Numbered from the stretch's first letter, positions 36,206 to 44,090 are shown. The stretch is 64,000 bases of DNA from Acidihalobacter prosperus (GCF_000754095.2 NZ_JQSG02000002.1:124001-188000), one strand, 5' to 3'. Notes: a model not told the origin generated them from the sequence alone. Made by a program: numbers and translations.

Positions 36206-36531
36206 CGCTTGCCCCCCTTCGGGCGAATCACCAGCGGATCGCCGAAGAAACGTTCGAGCTGGCAGAGCTCGAGTGCCTCGATGACGCACGCACTGTGCTG
36301 CGCCAGGTGTAGAGCCTTGCCGTCATGCGCCGCCGCGCGCTTGCCCGCCATCAGCAACTGCAGCCCGGCGCCGTCGATGTTGTCCACGCCGGACAGATCC
36401 AGCACCAAACTGGCGCTCTGTTGCAGCGCCTCCGCGACACGCGCATGCACCTCGGCAACCGAGTAAATGTCCAGATCGCCGCCCAGCGCCAGCTGCAAGC
36501 CTTCTCCGGTTTCGCTTTCGACGATATCCAT
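36202..36531 (-). CDS. STAS-domain protein (anti-sigma-factor-antagonist-like)
   Basis: The 109-residue single STAS domain has LQLALGGDLDIYSVAEVHARV at the start and the conserved serine-region equivalent VLDLSGVDNIDGAGLQLLMAG. The usual phosphorylatable Ser in D-S-(S/T)-G is replaced by Asp-Gly-Ala-Gly (NIDGAGL). It is coupled to cheA by ATGA. STAS proteins occur in several environmental chemotaxis operons; the role is not established. Confidence 0.88.
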   Translation of the reverse strand: MDIVESETGEGLQLALGGDLDIYSVAEVHARVAEALQQSASLVLDLSGVDNIDGAGLQLLMAGKRAAAHDGKALHLAQHSACVIEALELCQLERFFGDPLVIRPKGGKR

Positions 36532-36558
36532 GCCACCACCTCCCGGGGGTGCGGATGC

Positions 36559-36927
36559 TCAGGGTCCGACCAGCTTGGACACCGCGGCCAGCATCTGCGC
36601 GGGCTGGAAGGGCTTGACCATCCAGGCCTTGGCGCCGGCCGCACGTCCCTCCTCCTTTTTCGAATCCTGGCCTTCGGTGGTCAGCATGATCACCGGTACG
36701 AAGCGGTATTCGGGCCTTTGTTTGAGCTGTTTGACGAAGGTGATGCCGTCCATTCGCGGCATGTTCACGTCGCTGATGACCAGCTGCACCTTCTTGCCCT
36801 CCAGCCGGGTCAGCGCTTCCTGCCCGTCGCCCGCCTCCATCACCTCGTATCCGGCCCCCGTCAGCGCCATTTTCACGACCTGACGCAAGGAGGCGGAGTC
36901 GTCCACAATCATCACCGTCTTAGGCAT
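36559..36927 (-). CDS. cheY: Chemotaxis response regulator CheY
   Basis: The 122-residue stand-alone receiver domain has acidic pocket D9/D10 (VMIVDDSASLRQ), phosphoacceptor D53 (LVISDVNMPRMDG), T83/T84 (IMLTTEGQ) and K105 (VKPFQP). The FVKQLKQRPEYRFVPVIMLT pattern is of the cheA-operon CheY type. It probably switches the flagellar motor, but a second CheY elsewhere cannot be excluded. Confidence 0.92.
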   Translation of the reverse strand: MPKTVMIVDDSASLRQVVKMALTGAGYEVMEAGDGQEALTRLEGKKVQLVISDVNMPRMDGITFVKQLKQRPEYRFVPVIMLTTEGQDSKKEEGRAAGAKAWMVKPFQPAQMLAAVSKLVGP

Positions 36928-36984
36928 CCCATCGCTCCCGATCCATATCCAACGATTGAAATTCGACCCACGCGGCCACGCGCC

Positions 36985-38160
36985 TCAGAAAAAGGTCACG
37001 TCGCCCGTATTCGACTGCGAACCCTGCTCGCCGCGGTGATTGCGGCGCTGCTCGTCGGTGGTGTAGCTGCGCTCCACCTCGGACAACCATTGTTCGATCA
37101 CCTCGCGCACGTCGACAGCGCCCGCGCCATGATGCCGATCGAGCAGTTCACCCAGGCTGTTCAGGCTCGATTCGGCGTGATCGAGTATCTGGCTCACGCG
37201 ATCCTGGAACTGCAGCGAGACCAGCATCTGCGCGACGTCCATGCGGATACCGTCGTTTTCGCGGTGGACCACTTCGGCGGACGTTCGCGTGTTTTCGGCG
37301 AAACGGCGGAAACGGTCGAGCACCGCATTGACCGCGGCGTCCGCGGCTTCCATCGCCTGGCGGTCGGCCTCGCCCGAGGTGCTGGCCGAGCTGCCGATTT
37401 GCCCGAGCGAGTCGGTGATGCTTTGAATCTTCTCGGCCATCCGGCGCACGGTATCGGTCGACAGGCCGGACAGTTTGCGCACCTCCTCGGCGACGACGGC
37501 GAAACCGCGCCCCTGCTCGCCGGCACGCGCCGCCTCGATGGCCGCGTTCAATGCCAGCAGATTGGTACGCGAGGCGATGACCTCCACCTCGCCGGTCATG
37601 CTGCGCAACGCCTCCGCATAGGCATCCAGCCCCTCCAGTGCCTGCGCCAGCGTGCGCCGGCGCCGCCCGGTCTCGTCGAGCGTGCTCAGCACCGACTTGA
37701 GATCGGATTCGTTACGCGCGAAATCGTCGGACGCGTCCGCACCCGAGCCGTTCGATTCCGCGCCAACGATCGAAGCGGCGGTCTGCACCGCCTGATCCAG
37801 GCGTTCCTGCAGGCTGTCGAATTGCCCGACCAGGGCATTGATGCCCTCCTCGGTCTGGAGCTTCGCCGTGTCGATTTGACGGGCCAGTATCTGCAGCGCC
37901 TGTGCGATGGCCAGAGTATCGGACTCCTGGCCGCTGACGAGATGTTCGCCGCCTGCGGAGGTCGCTGCGGCCGGCGTCGTCGGCATCGATGCCGGAACCT
38001 CGGCGCGCGCACGCCAGATCCAGGCCAACACCAGCAAGGCTGCCAACGTCAGTGCCAGCGCGCGGGGCTGTCCCCAAATCGACAGCGCCACGATCGAGAC
38101 ACTCCACGGTATGGCCGCGCCCGCGGCCCACATCCGACCAGCCAGTGTATTGCTCGTCAT
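36985..38160 (-). CDS. Short MCP-like chemotaxis signalling protein without a sensor domain
   Basis: The 391-residue protein has two closely spaced N-terminal hydrophobic segments (about 14-50) but no sizeable periplasmic domain and no obvious HAMP. A cytoplasmic coiled coil carries the MCP hairpin [20 protein letters not shown] and [15 protein letters not shown]. It then continues into [19 protein letters not shown] and a hydrophobic C-terminal tail TGDVTFF. It heads the chemotaxis operon. The tail differs from the receptor pentapeptide and may mark a distinct partner. Confidence 0.85.
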   Translation of the reverse strand: MTSNTLAGRMWAAGAAIPWSVSIVALSIWGQPRALALTLAALLVLAWIWRARAEVPASMPTTPAAATSAGGEHLVSGQESDTLAIAQALQILARQIDTAKLQTEEGINALVGQFDSLQERLDQAVQTAASIVGAESNGSGADASDDFARNESDLKSVLSTLDETGRRRRTLAQALEGLDAYAEALRSMTGEVEVIASRTNLLALNAAIEAARAGEQGRGFAVVAEEVRKLSGLSTDTVRRMAEKIQSITDSLGQIGSSASTSGEADRQAMEAADAAVNAVLDRFRRFAENTRTSAEVVHRENDGIRMDVAQMLVSLQFQDRVSQILDHAESSLNSLGELLDRHHGAGAVDVREVIEQWLSEVERSYTTDEQRRNHRGEQGSQSNTGDVTFF

Positions 38161-38360
38161 GCGGGTATCGCCCTTCCCTTTCGTCTGTCGCCGGCAACTG
38201 ACCGGGGCTTGTTATCAGTATTGTGATAGGCCCAAAACAGCGGACACGGTCCGAGGACCGCATCCCCATACAAGGCTTCTATGGATATATCGTCATCTGT
38301 CGGGAATAGTTGAATGCCCGTGGACAGATAGAGCTTAGCCAATCCCCAGCCGATTCCCAT
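38157..38360 (-). CDS. Possible small upstream gene (67 residues)
   Basis: An open frame starting [20 protein letters not shown] ends in TGA that overlaps the ATG of the MCP-like gene (ATGA), which would allow translational coupling. The composition looks protein-like, but no ribosome-binding site is visible and the region has lower GC than its neighbours. It may be a leader or a chance frame. Confidence 0.3.
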   Translation of the reverse strand: MGIGWGLAKLYLSTGIQLFPTDDDISIEALYGDAVLGPCPLFWAYHNTDNKPRSVAGDRRKGRAIPA

Positions 38361-38513
38361 CTTGCCGGCCCAGGGCAGCGATCAACACACACGGATTGCG
38401 ACAAGCAAAACTTATTAAAGGTTCAGAATTTTCACATTTTCGTCACAATCAGCCGTGGGCGGAGACGAAAAAAATGGCGGGATGCGCGCGCGGGCAACCC
38501 GCGAGGCTGCGGC
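38161..38513. other. Intergenic region between panC and the chemotaxis operon
   Basis: About 350 bases, more AT-rich than the surroundings, particularly 38395-38450. On the minus strand it should hold the end of the panC transcript and the promoter of the chemotaxis operon. A CGCGGG-TTG-CCCGCG hairpin (38489-38503) is followed 14 bases later by seven T (38468-38474), a weak terminator. I found no convincing sigma-28 or sigma-54 promoter. A 67-codon frame described separately occupies its left part. Confidence 0.5.
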
Positions 38514-39356
38514 CTAGGCGACCGGGAGACAGTCGATCAGACGCACGCCGCCGAGCCATGCGGCGGCCAGGATGACCAGCGGCATGGCGGCGGTCTGCAC
38601 GGTCGCCAGGTCGTCCGCGCGGCGAATGGCGACGTATTCGACCTTGAAGCCGACCCGTTCTAGGGCCTCGGTCGCGGCGCGCTCGATGGTTTCGATCGCG
38701 CCGCCGCGGCGCAGCAGCGCCTCGGCCCGCACGAGTCCCTGATGCAGCAGCGCGGCGCGGACGCGATCCGCATCGCTCAAGCGCGCATTGCGCGAGCTGA
38801 GCGCGAGGCCGTCCTCGGCCCTCACCACCGGCACGCCGTGTATGCGCACGGGAATGTCGAGGTCGGCGGCCATGCGCCGCACCAGCAGCAGCTGTTGGTA
38901 GTCCTTCTCGCCGAACACGGCCTCGTCGGGCTGCACCAGGTTGAACAGCTTGCAGACCACCGTGGCGACGCCAGTGAAATGTCCCGGCCTGCGCTCGCCC
39001 TCCAGCAGATCGCCCAGCCCCGGCACGCTGACCCGCGTGGCGACGTCCAGCCCGCCCGGATAGAGCGTTTCGGCGTCCGGCGCGAACAGCAGATCGACCC
39101 CGTCGCGCACCAGCACGGCGCGGTCGGCATCCAGCGTGCGCGGGTAGCTGCTCAGGTCTTCCGGGCGATCGAACTGCAGCGGGTTGACGAATATGCTGAC
39201 CACCACGCGATCCGCGCGCTGACGCGCCTCGCGGATCAGCGCGCGGTGGCCGTCATGCAGATTGCCCATCGTGGGCACCAGCGCCACGCGCTCGCCCTGC
39301 AGCCGCCAGCCTCTGACGATGCTGCGCAGTTCCAGCGGTCTCCCCGTTTCGCGCAT
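38514..39356 (-). CDS. panC: Pantoate--beta-alanine ligase
   Basis: The 280-residue enzyme shows the nucleotidyl-transferase motif VALVPTMGNLHDGHRALI, VSIFVNPLQF, FGEKDYQQLLLVRRM and LALSSRNARLS. It makes pantothenate from pantoate, beta-alanine and ATP. It follows panB with a short gap, forming the pantothenate pair of the operon. Confidence 0.97.
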   Translation of the reverse strand: MRETGRPLELRSIVRGWRLQGERVALVPTMGNLHDGHRALIREARQRADRVVVSIFVNPLQFDRPEDLSSYPRTLDADRAVLVRDGVDLLFAPDAETLYPGGLDVATRVSVPGLGDLLEGERRPGHFTGVATVVCKLFNLVQPDEAVFGEKDYQQLLLVRRMAADLDIPVRIHGVPVVRAEDGLALSSRNARLSDADRVRAALLHQGLVRAEALLRRGGAIETIERAATEALERVGFKVEYVAIRRADDLATVQTAAMPLVILAAAWLGGVRLIDCLPVA

Positions 39357-39359
39357 GGG

Positions 39360-40172
39360 TCAGAAACCGTGTTCGGGCGCCGGGAAACGCCCCCCGCGGA
39401 CCGCCTCGACATAGGCGCGCAAGGCGTCGCCCACGCGCTCGTGTCCAGGCATGAAGTTGCGTGCGAACCGCGGCGGCTTGCCCGGCGTGATGCCGAGCAC
39501 GTCATGCAGTACCAGGATCTGTCCATCGCAGGCGGCACCGGCGCCGATGCCGATCACCGGGATGCCGGCAGCCTCGGTGATCTCGGCCGCAAGGCTGACC
39601 GGTACACATTCCAGCAGCAGCATTTCGGCGCCTGCCGCCTCCAGCGCGCGGGCATCCTCGCAAAGGGCCTGGGCGCTCGCCGCGTCGCGCCCCTGCACCC
39701 GGTAACCGCCGATTTTGTGCACGAATTGCGGGCGCAGCCCGAGATGCGCGCACACCGGCACGCCGTGCACGCTCAATTGTTCGACCACGGCCATCTGCCC
39801 GGCGCCGCCTTCTAGCTTGACCATCTCGGCACCGCCCTCCTGCATCAGCCGCGCGGCATTGCGCAAGGCCATGGCGGGATCCGTGAAGCTCATGAACGGC
39901 ATGTCGGCCATCAGCAGCGCATGCCGCCGGCCGGCGGCCGCCAGGCGGGTGTGATAGACCATTTCGTCGACGGTTACGGAGACCGTCGTCTCGTGTCCCT
40001 GCACCACCATGCCGAGCGAATCGCCGACCAGGATCACGTCGGTGCCGGCCTCGTCGACCAAGCGTGCGAAGGCCGCATCGTAAGCGGTCAGACAGGCGAT
40101 CTTGCGGCCCTCGCGGCGCGCACGGCGGAGGTCGGCGACCGTCACGCGTTTCTGTTCGTTATGTACGCTCAT
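39360..40172 (-). CDS. panB: 3-methyl-2-oxobutanoate hydroxymethyltransferase
   Basis: The 270-residue TIM-barrel enzyme makes ketopantoate. It has KIACLTAYDAAFARLVDEAG, ILVGDSLGMVVQGHETT, VKLEGG and GIGAGAACDGQILVLHD. The ATG at 40172 gives the standard N-terminus (VTVADLRRAR). It lies between the deoxynucleoside kinase gene and panC. Confidence 0.97.
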   Translation of the reverse strand: MSVHNEQKRVTVADLRRARREGRKIACLTAYDAAFARLVDEAGTDVILVGDSLGMVVQGHETTVSVTVDEMVYHTRLAAAGRRHALLMADMPFMSFTDPAMALRNAARLMQEGGAEMVKLEGGAGQMAVVEQLSVHGVPVCAHLGLRPQFVHKIGGYRVQGRDAASAQALCEDARALEAAGAEMLLLECVPVSLAAEITEAAGIPVIGIGAGAACDGQILVLHDVLGITPGKPPRFARNFMPGHERVGDALRAYVEAVRGGRFPAPEHGF

Positions 40173-40176
40173 GGAA

Positions 40177-40824
40177 TCACATCGTGAAAGGCAGAGGATT
40201 GAAATAGCGGCGCCCACTGGGCGGTGTGCGGATTTCCTCGACCAGCGCCTGATAGTCGCGCTCGTTGCGCACGATATCGATCTCGCTGGCATTGACGATC
40301 AGCAGCGGCGCCGCGTCGTAATGGTAGAAAAAATCGGTGTAACGCGCGCACAGCCGAGTGAGGTAGGCCGGGTCGAGCTGGCGTTCGTACTTGCGGGCGC
40401 GCTGTTCGATCCGCCGTAGCAATACGTCGACCGGCGCCTGCAGATAGACCACCAGATCCGGCTGCGGCGCCTCCAGCGTCAGCTGCGCATAGACCTGCTC
40501 GTAGAGCGCCAGCTCGTCGTCGTCCAGCGTCACCTCGGCAAACAGCCGGTCCTTCTCCAGCAGAAAGTCGGCCACCCGGGTCGAGGCAAACAGATCGCTC
40601 TGGCGCAGGCCGCTCATCTGGCGTACCCGCGTGAGCAGGAAGCTGAGCTGCGCAGGCAGGGCGGCGCGCGCGGGGTCTTCGTAGAAACGTTCCAGGAAGG
40701 GGTTGTCCTCGGGCGTCTCAAGCAACAGGGAGGCGCCAAAATCCTCCGACAGCCGTCGCGCCAGCGTCGTCTTGCCGACCCCGATCGGGCCCTCGATGGC
40801 GATATAGGCAGGCAGTTCACTCAT
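40177..40824 (-). CDS. Deoxynucleoside kinase family protein
   Basis: The 215-residue P-loop kinase starts YIAIEGPIGVGKTTLARRL and has ENPFL-type TPEDNPFLERFYEDP, the DRS-like region RVADFLLEKDRLFA and PDLVVYLQAPVDVLLRRI. It resembles deoxyadenosine/deoxycytidine kinases. In many gammaproteobacteria this gene sits between folK and panB as here. The ATG overlaps the folK stop by eight bases. Confidence 0.9.
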   Translation of the reverse strand: MSELPAYIAIEGPIGVGKTTLARRLSEDFGASLLLETPEDNPFLERFYEDPARAALPAQLSFLLTRVRQMSGLRQSDLFASTRVADFLLEKDRLFAEVTLDDDELALYEQVYAQLTLEAPQPDLVVYLQAPVDVLLRRIEQRARKYERQLDPAYLTRLCARYTDFFYHYDAAPLLIVNASEIDIVRNERDYQALVEEIRTPPSGRRYFNPLPFTM

Positions 40825-41320
40825 CCGCACGATCCACAGGTTTGAGTCCCCTCGCGGGACAGCGCGCAACCAGGGTGTCCAGCGCACCCAGCCCCGGAAT
40901 CGTCAGGCCCGGAGCGATTTCGGCGAGAGGATACAGGACAAAGTCGCGTTCATGCATACCCGGATGCGGCAGCGTCAGGCGCGGCGAGTCCATCCGGCAA
41001 TCGCCATGCAGCAACAGATCGAGGTCCAGGGTACGCGGCCCCCAGCGCTCGCCGCCGCGCACCCTGCCCTGTTGCTGCTCGATGGCCTGCAGGGCGTCTA
41101 GCAGCTCAAACGGCGACAGGTGCGTGTCGAGGCACGCCACCGCATTGACATAATCGGGCTGGTCACCCGGCCCCATCGGCGGCGTGAAATAAAGACGCGA
41201 ACAACGGCGCAGAGCGCTTTCCGGCAGCGCATCCAACGCCACCATCGCGCGCTCGACCTGTCGGCGCGGATCGTTCAGATTGCTGCCCAGGGCCACATAG
41301 GCCGGACAGATTTCAGGCAT
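40817..41320 (-). CDS. folK: 2-amino-4-hydroxy-6-hydroxymethyldihydropteridine pyrophosphokinase
   Basis: The 167-residue folate enzyme shows AYVALGSNLNDPRRQVERAM, FTPPMGPGDQPDYVNAV, GPRTLDLDLLLHGD and LPHPGMHERDFVLYPL, all canonical HPPK motifs. The ATG is inside the last codons of pcnB (eight-base overlap), indicating coupling. Confidence 0.96.
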   Translation of the reverse strand: MPEICPAYVALGSNLNDPRRQVERAMVALDALPESALRRCSRLYFTPPMGPGDQPDYVNAVACLDTHLSPFELLDALQAIEQQQGRVRGGERWGPRTLDLDLLLHGDCRMDSPRLTLPHPGMHERDFVLYPLAEIAPGLTIPGLGALDTLVARCPARGLKPVDRADE

Positions 41321-42641
41321 CGCTCGGCTTGGCCTTGCGGGCGCGGCTGCGACGACGCCGCTTGCGGCGCGCGCCCTCCGGCCGCCCGGCCGACTCCAGC
41401 AACTGCTGCTGGCCCGCCTCATCGGTCTCCTGCAGCCGAGTCCACCATTCGCACAGCTCGGCATCGATCTCGCCCACCTGCGCCCGCAGACACAGGAAGT
41501 CGTAGGCGGCGCGGAAGCGGGGGTGCGCCATCAGACGCATCGGGCGCTTGCCCTGGCGTTGCGAGAAGCGCGGCTGCTGGGTCCAGATCTCGCGCATCGG
41601 CAGACTGAAGCGCTTGGGCAAGCTGATGCGGCGCGTCTGCTCCGACGCCACCTCCGCCGCCGCGATCTGCAGCGCAGGGAGCTCACCCAGCTCGTCGTTG
41701 GCGAGATCGCGCACGCGCAGGCGTACCGGCTCCCACAGCAACGCGGCGAACAGGAAGGCCGGCGTGACCGGCTTGCCCTCGTTCACGCGGCGATCCGTGT
41801 TTTCGAGCGCCCGCAGCAGGAAGGTCAGCGGGAATCCATCGACTTCGCGGGCCAGCGCCGCCTCGGTGGCCGGAAACAGAACCCCGAACAGACCGTAATG
41901 CCGCAACAGCTCGAACGACTGCACCGCCGCGCCGCCCTGAAACAGCTTGAGCACCTCGTCGAACAGCCGCGCGGGCGCCACATCCGCAAGCAAGGGCGCC
42001 AGCTCGAACAGCGGCGCCTCGCTGGCCGCCTCGATACGAAAGCCCAGCTTGGCGGCAAAACGTACCGCGCGCAGCATCCGCACCGGATCCTCGCGATAGC
42101 GCACCTCGGGATCGCCGATCAGGCGCAGCACACCCTCGCGGATATCGCCCACCCCACCGGTGTGATCGACAACCGAGAAATCGCGGATGTCGTAATACAG
42201 GGCGTTGATCGTGAAATCCCGCCGCCAGGCGTCCTGCTCGAAGGTGCCGTAAACGTTATCGCGCAGGATACGGCCTTCCTCGCTCAGCGCCGCGTCGCCT
42301 TCGTCCTCGGCGATATCGTGCGGCGCGCGAAAGGTCGCGACCTCGATGATCTCCCGCCCGAAACGCACATGCGCCAGACGGAAGCGGCGGCCGATCAGCC
42401 GACAGTTGCGAAACAGCGTCTGCAGCTCCTCCGGCCGCGCGCTGGTCGCAATGTCGAAATCCTTCGGCTCGCGCCCCAGAAGCAGATCGCGCACGCCGCC
42501 GCCCACGAGGTAGGCCTCATACCCCGCATCCTTGAGGCGATACAGCACCTTCAGCGCGTTCGGACTGATCCGGGCGCGGGAGATGTCATGCTCGGCACGG
42601 GGGATGATGCGAGGGCTGGCGGGAACGGGTGGCGAATTCAA
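41313..42641 (-). CDS. pcnB: Poly(A) polymerase I
   Basis: The product of about 442 residues has the class II nucleotidyltransferase core AYLVGGGVRDLLLGREPKDF followed by DIAT, CRLIGRRFRLAHVRFG, RRDFTINALYYD, and a highly basic C-terminus rich in KRRRRSRARK. It adds 3' poly(A) tails that promote RNA decay. No ATG is available near the expected N-terminus (PASPRIIPRAEHDISR). TTG at 42641 is the best guess; GTG at 42725 would overlap the divergent tRNA promoter. Confidence 0.93.
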   Translation of the reverse strand: MNSPPVPASPRIIPRAEHDISRARISPNALKVLYRLKDAGYEAYLVGGGVRDLLLGREPKDFDIATSARPEELQTLFRNCRLIGRRFRLAHVRFGREIIEVATFRAPHDIAEDEGDAALSEEGRILRDNVYGTFEQDAWRRDFTINALYYDIRDFSVVDHTGGVGDIREGVLRLIGDPEVRYREDPVRMLRAVRFAAKLGFRIEAASEAPLFELAPLLADVAPARLFDEVLKLFQGGAAVQSFELLRHYGLFGVLFPATEAALAREVDGFPLTFLLRALENTDRRVNEGKPVTPAFLFAALLWEPVRLRVRDLANDELGELPALQIAAAEVASEQTRRISLPKRFSLPMREIWTQQPRFSQRQGKRPMRLMAHPRFRAAYDFLCLRAQVGEIDAELCEWWTRLQETDEAGQQQLLESAGRPEGARRKRRRRSRARKAKPSDA

Positions 42642-42681
42642 GCTGTATGCAGGCTCACGGTATGAATAAGGGCAATGCGTC

Positions 42682-42709
42682 TTGTGAAAACTGAACCGGC
42701 CGGTATAAT
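42682..42709 (+). promoter_or_regulatory. Sigma-70 promoter of tRNA-Glu
   Basis: The -35 element TTGTGA (42682-42687) and perfect -10 TATAAT (42704-42709) are separated by 16 bases. Transcription would begin near 42716, about 25 bases before the mature tRNA. The -10 lies in the inverted repeat GGTAT-A-ATACC (42702-42712). Confidence 0.8.
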
Positions 42710-42740
42710 ACCAGCCTTTCCGCACTACTGCAGTCTACCT

Positions 42741-42816
42741 GCTCCCATCGTCTAGCGGTCTAGGACGTCGCCCTCTCACGGCGAAAACCGGGGTTCGAGT
42801 CCCCGTGGGAGCGCCA
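42741..42816 (+). tRNA. tRNA-Glu (anticodon CUC)
   Basis: 76 bases with encoded CCA. The acceptor stem GCTCCCA (42741-42747) pairs with TGGGAGC (42806-42812), followed by discriminator G and CCA. The T-arm reads CGGGG TTCGAGT CCCCG. The anticodon stem TCGCC/GGCGA encloses loop CTCTCAC with anticodon CTC. A strong promoter lies upstream; no T-rich terminator is evident just downstream. Confidence 0.96.
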
Positions 42817-43037
42817 AACCCCAAACGGGCGGCACTGCATCCACTGTTCTTCTGGGATCAAACCGGCACTCCAGCCTCCAGGCCCCGGGACAGTCGCTAC
42901 CCCCCCATACCGCCCGCACGCTCTATTAGCTGGCAAGCCCGCCTGCCTTCTTCGGAAACCCGCACGCTGTTCTTCTGATCTATCGGGGATTGCTGGTAGG
43001 TCGGTTCATCTTCGCCCAATAGCAGCGTTCGCATGAC

Positions 43038-43070
43038 GGCACCCGCGGCGCCAATCCCGCCTCGGGTGCC
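43038..43070 (-). terminator. Inverted repeat downstream of the cytochrome c gene
   Basis: Perfect 8-base arms GGCACCCG (43038-43045) and CGGGTGCC (43063-43070) with a 17-base loop, ten bases past the stop. There is no T-tract, so it is at best a weak terminator or mRNA-stabilising structure. Confidence 0.35.
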
Positions 43071-43079
43071 GGTTGCCGC

Positions 43080-43538
43080 TTAACGCGGCTTGGCGCCCAT
43101 GGCGATCGGCTTGCCCTGGGACAATGAGGTCAGATAGGCGACCATGTCGGCCATGGCCTTGCTGCCGCCGGCCGGCGGCTTGCCGCCGAGGCCGCGCGCC
43201 ACGCAGCCGCGAATCTGGTCCTCGAGGGTGATGACCTTGTGCGCGCGGGGGTTGTAGCGCGGGAAGATGGCGGCGGCGTTGGCGAGGCTCGGGAAGTGAC
43301 GCCCGTGCACGACCGTCGGCCCCATGCCGGCTGCCCTGTGGCACGATTCGCAGGTCATGCCGCGCCCGCCGAACGTGTCATGAATGAACATATGCTTACC
43401 GTCGGCAATGGCCTGGGCCAACGGCCCTGCGGCGGCATGCGCGCTGCTCGTCGCGCCGAGACCGGCGACGACGGCGATCGCCATGACCGCGCCCAGACGC
43501 GCGAAGCGCCCTCTTCTTGCTGCAGACACTCGGGACAT
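43080..43538 (-). CDS. Monoheme class I cytochrome c, TsdA-domain-like
   Basis: The 152-residue exported protein has a signal peptide (GAVMAIAVVAGLGATSSAHA), a single haem motif CESCH (about residue 62-66), NPRAHKVITLEDQIRGCVARG and MADMVAYLTSLSQG. The TLEDxIxxCxxR...MxAxVAYLxxLSxG pattern resembles the domains of thiosulfate dehydrogenase TsdA and related cytochromes. The distal ligand may be one of the Met in the C-terminal part. It is probably a small periplasmic electron carrier; a sulfur role is inference. GGAG precedes the ATG. Confidence 0.85.
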   Translation of the reverse strand: MSRVSAARRGRFARLGAVMAIAVVAGLGATSSAHAAAGPLAQAIADGKHMFIHDTFGGRGMTCESCHRAAGMGPTVVHGRHFPSLANAAAIFPRYNPRAHKVITLEDQIRGCVARGLGGKPPAGGSKAMADMVAYLTSLSQGKPIAMGAKPR

Positions 43539-43565
43539 TCCACTCTCTCCTTGGATGGATTGAAT

Positions 43566-43585
43566 AACGGATCCGTTAACGGATC
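43566..43585 (-). promoter_or_regulatory. Nested palindromic operator-like site upstream of cytochrome c
   Basis: Two overlapping perfect palindromes, AACGGATCCGTT (43566-43577) and GATCCGTTAACGGATC (43570-43585), form three alternating AACGGATC half-sites about 28-47 bases upstream of the ATG. This is the usual place for an operator overlapping a promoter or leader. The cognate regulator is unknown. Confidence 0.5.
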
Positions 43586-43629
43586 TTCTTGAACCAAGGA
43601 GTTGGGACCGCGATCCCGCGCAAATGTTC

Positions 43630-43644
43630 CCCGGCAACGCCGGG
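43630..43644 (-). terminator. Possible terminator hairpin after the Hsp15 gene
   Basis: Perfect six-base stem CCCGGC-GTT-GCCGGG five bases past the stop on the minus strand, but followed only by a short T-run. Low-confidence terminator. Confidence 0.3.
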
Positions 43645-43649
43645 ACGGC

Positions 43650-44048
43650 TCAGTCCAGGCCACGCAGGGCGCGGATTCGCCGGCGGGAACGCTTGTCCGG
43701 ACGATGCGCCGGCGCGGCGGCGCCCGCGCGTTCCAGGCGACGGGTTTCCGCCTGATGCGCACGAACCTCACGGGAGGTTTCCGATTCGCGATAAAGCGCT
43801 TGCGCCTGCGCGGCGGGACCGCGCCGTTCGCCGAGCTGCAAGACCTCGACATCGAAACGCGCCTCGTCGCGCACGATCTCGAGGCGGTCGCCCGCCCGCA
43901 GGTTCCGCGACGGCTTTACGCGTACTCCGTTGAGATGTACCTTGCCACCGTTGACGGCGGCCGCGGCCAGGCTGCGCGTCTTGAAGAAACGCGCAGCCCA
44001 AAGCCACTTGTCGATTCTTACCCCCTCCGACGGCGACGACGGCATCAT
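43650..44048 (-). CDS. hslR: S4-domain RNA-binding heat-shock protein Hsp15
   Basis: The 132-residue protein has an N-terminal S4 domain (VRIDKWLWAARFFKTRSLAA, VNGGKVHLNG, VKPSRNLRAGDRLEI) and a basic C-terminal tail (RRLERAG..RPDKRSRRRIRALRGLD). Hsp15 binds 50S subunits carrying stalled nascent chains. The E. coli protein has 133 residues. Two consecutive ATGs (44048, 44045) are possible starts. No sigma-32 promoter was found upstream. Confidence 0.92.
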   Translation of the reverse strand: MMPSSPSEGVRIDKWLWAARFFKTRSLAAAAVNGGKVHLNGVRVKPSRNLRAGDRLEIVRDEARFDVEVLQLGERRGPAAQAQALYRESETSREVRAHQAETRRLERAGAAAPAHRPDKRSRRRIRALRGLD

Positions 44049-44090
44049 CGGCCGCCACCCCGACACCCCCACGCGATCGCGGAGTTGCCC

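Noticed and set aside
38395-38460. Sigma-28 promoter for the chemotaxis operon in the AT-rich segment
   Set aside because: Only a partial TAAAGTTT-like match, without the GCCGATAA partner at 11 bases.
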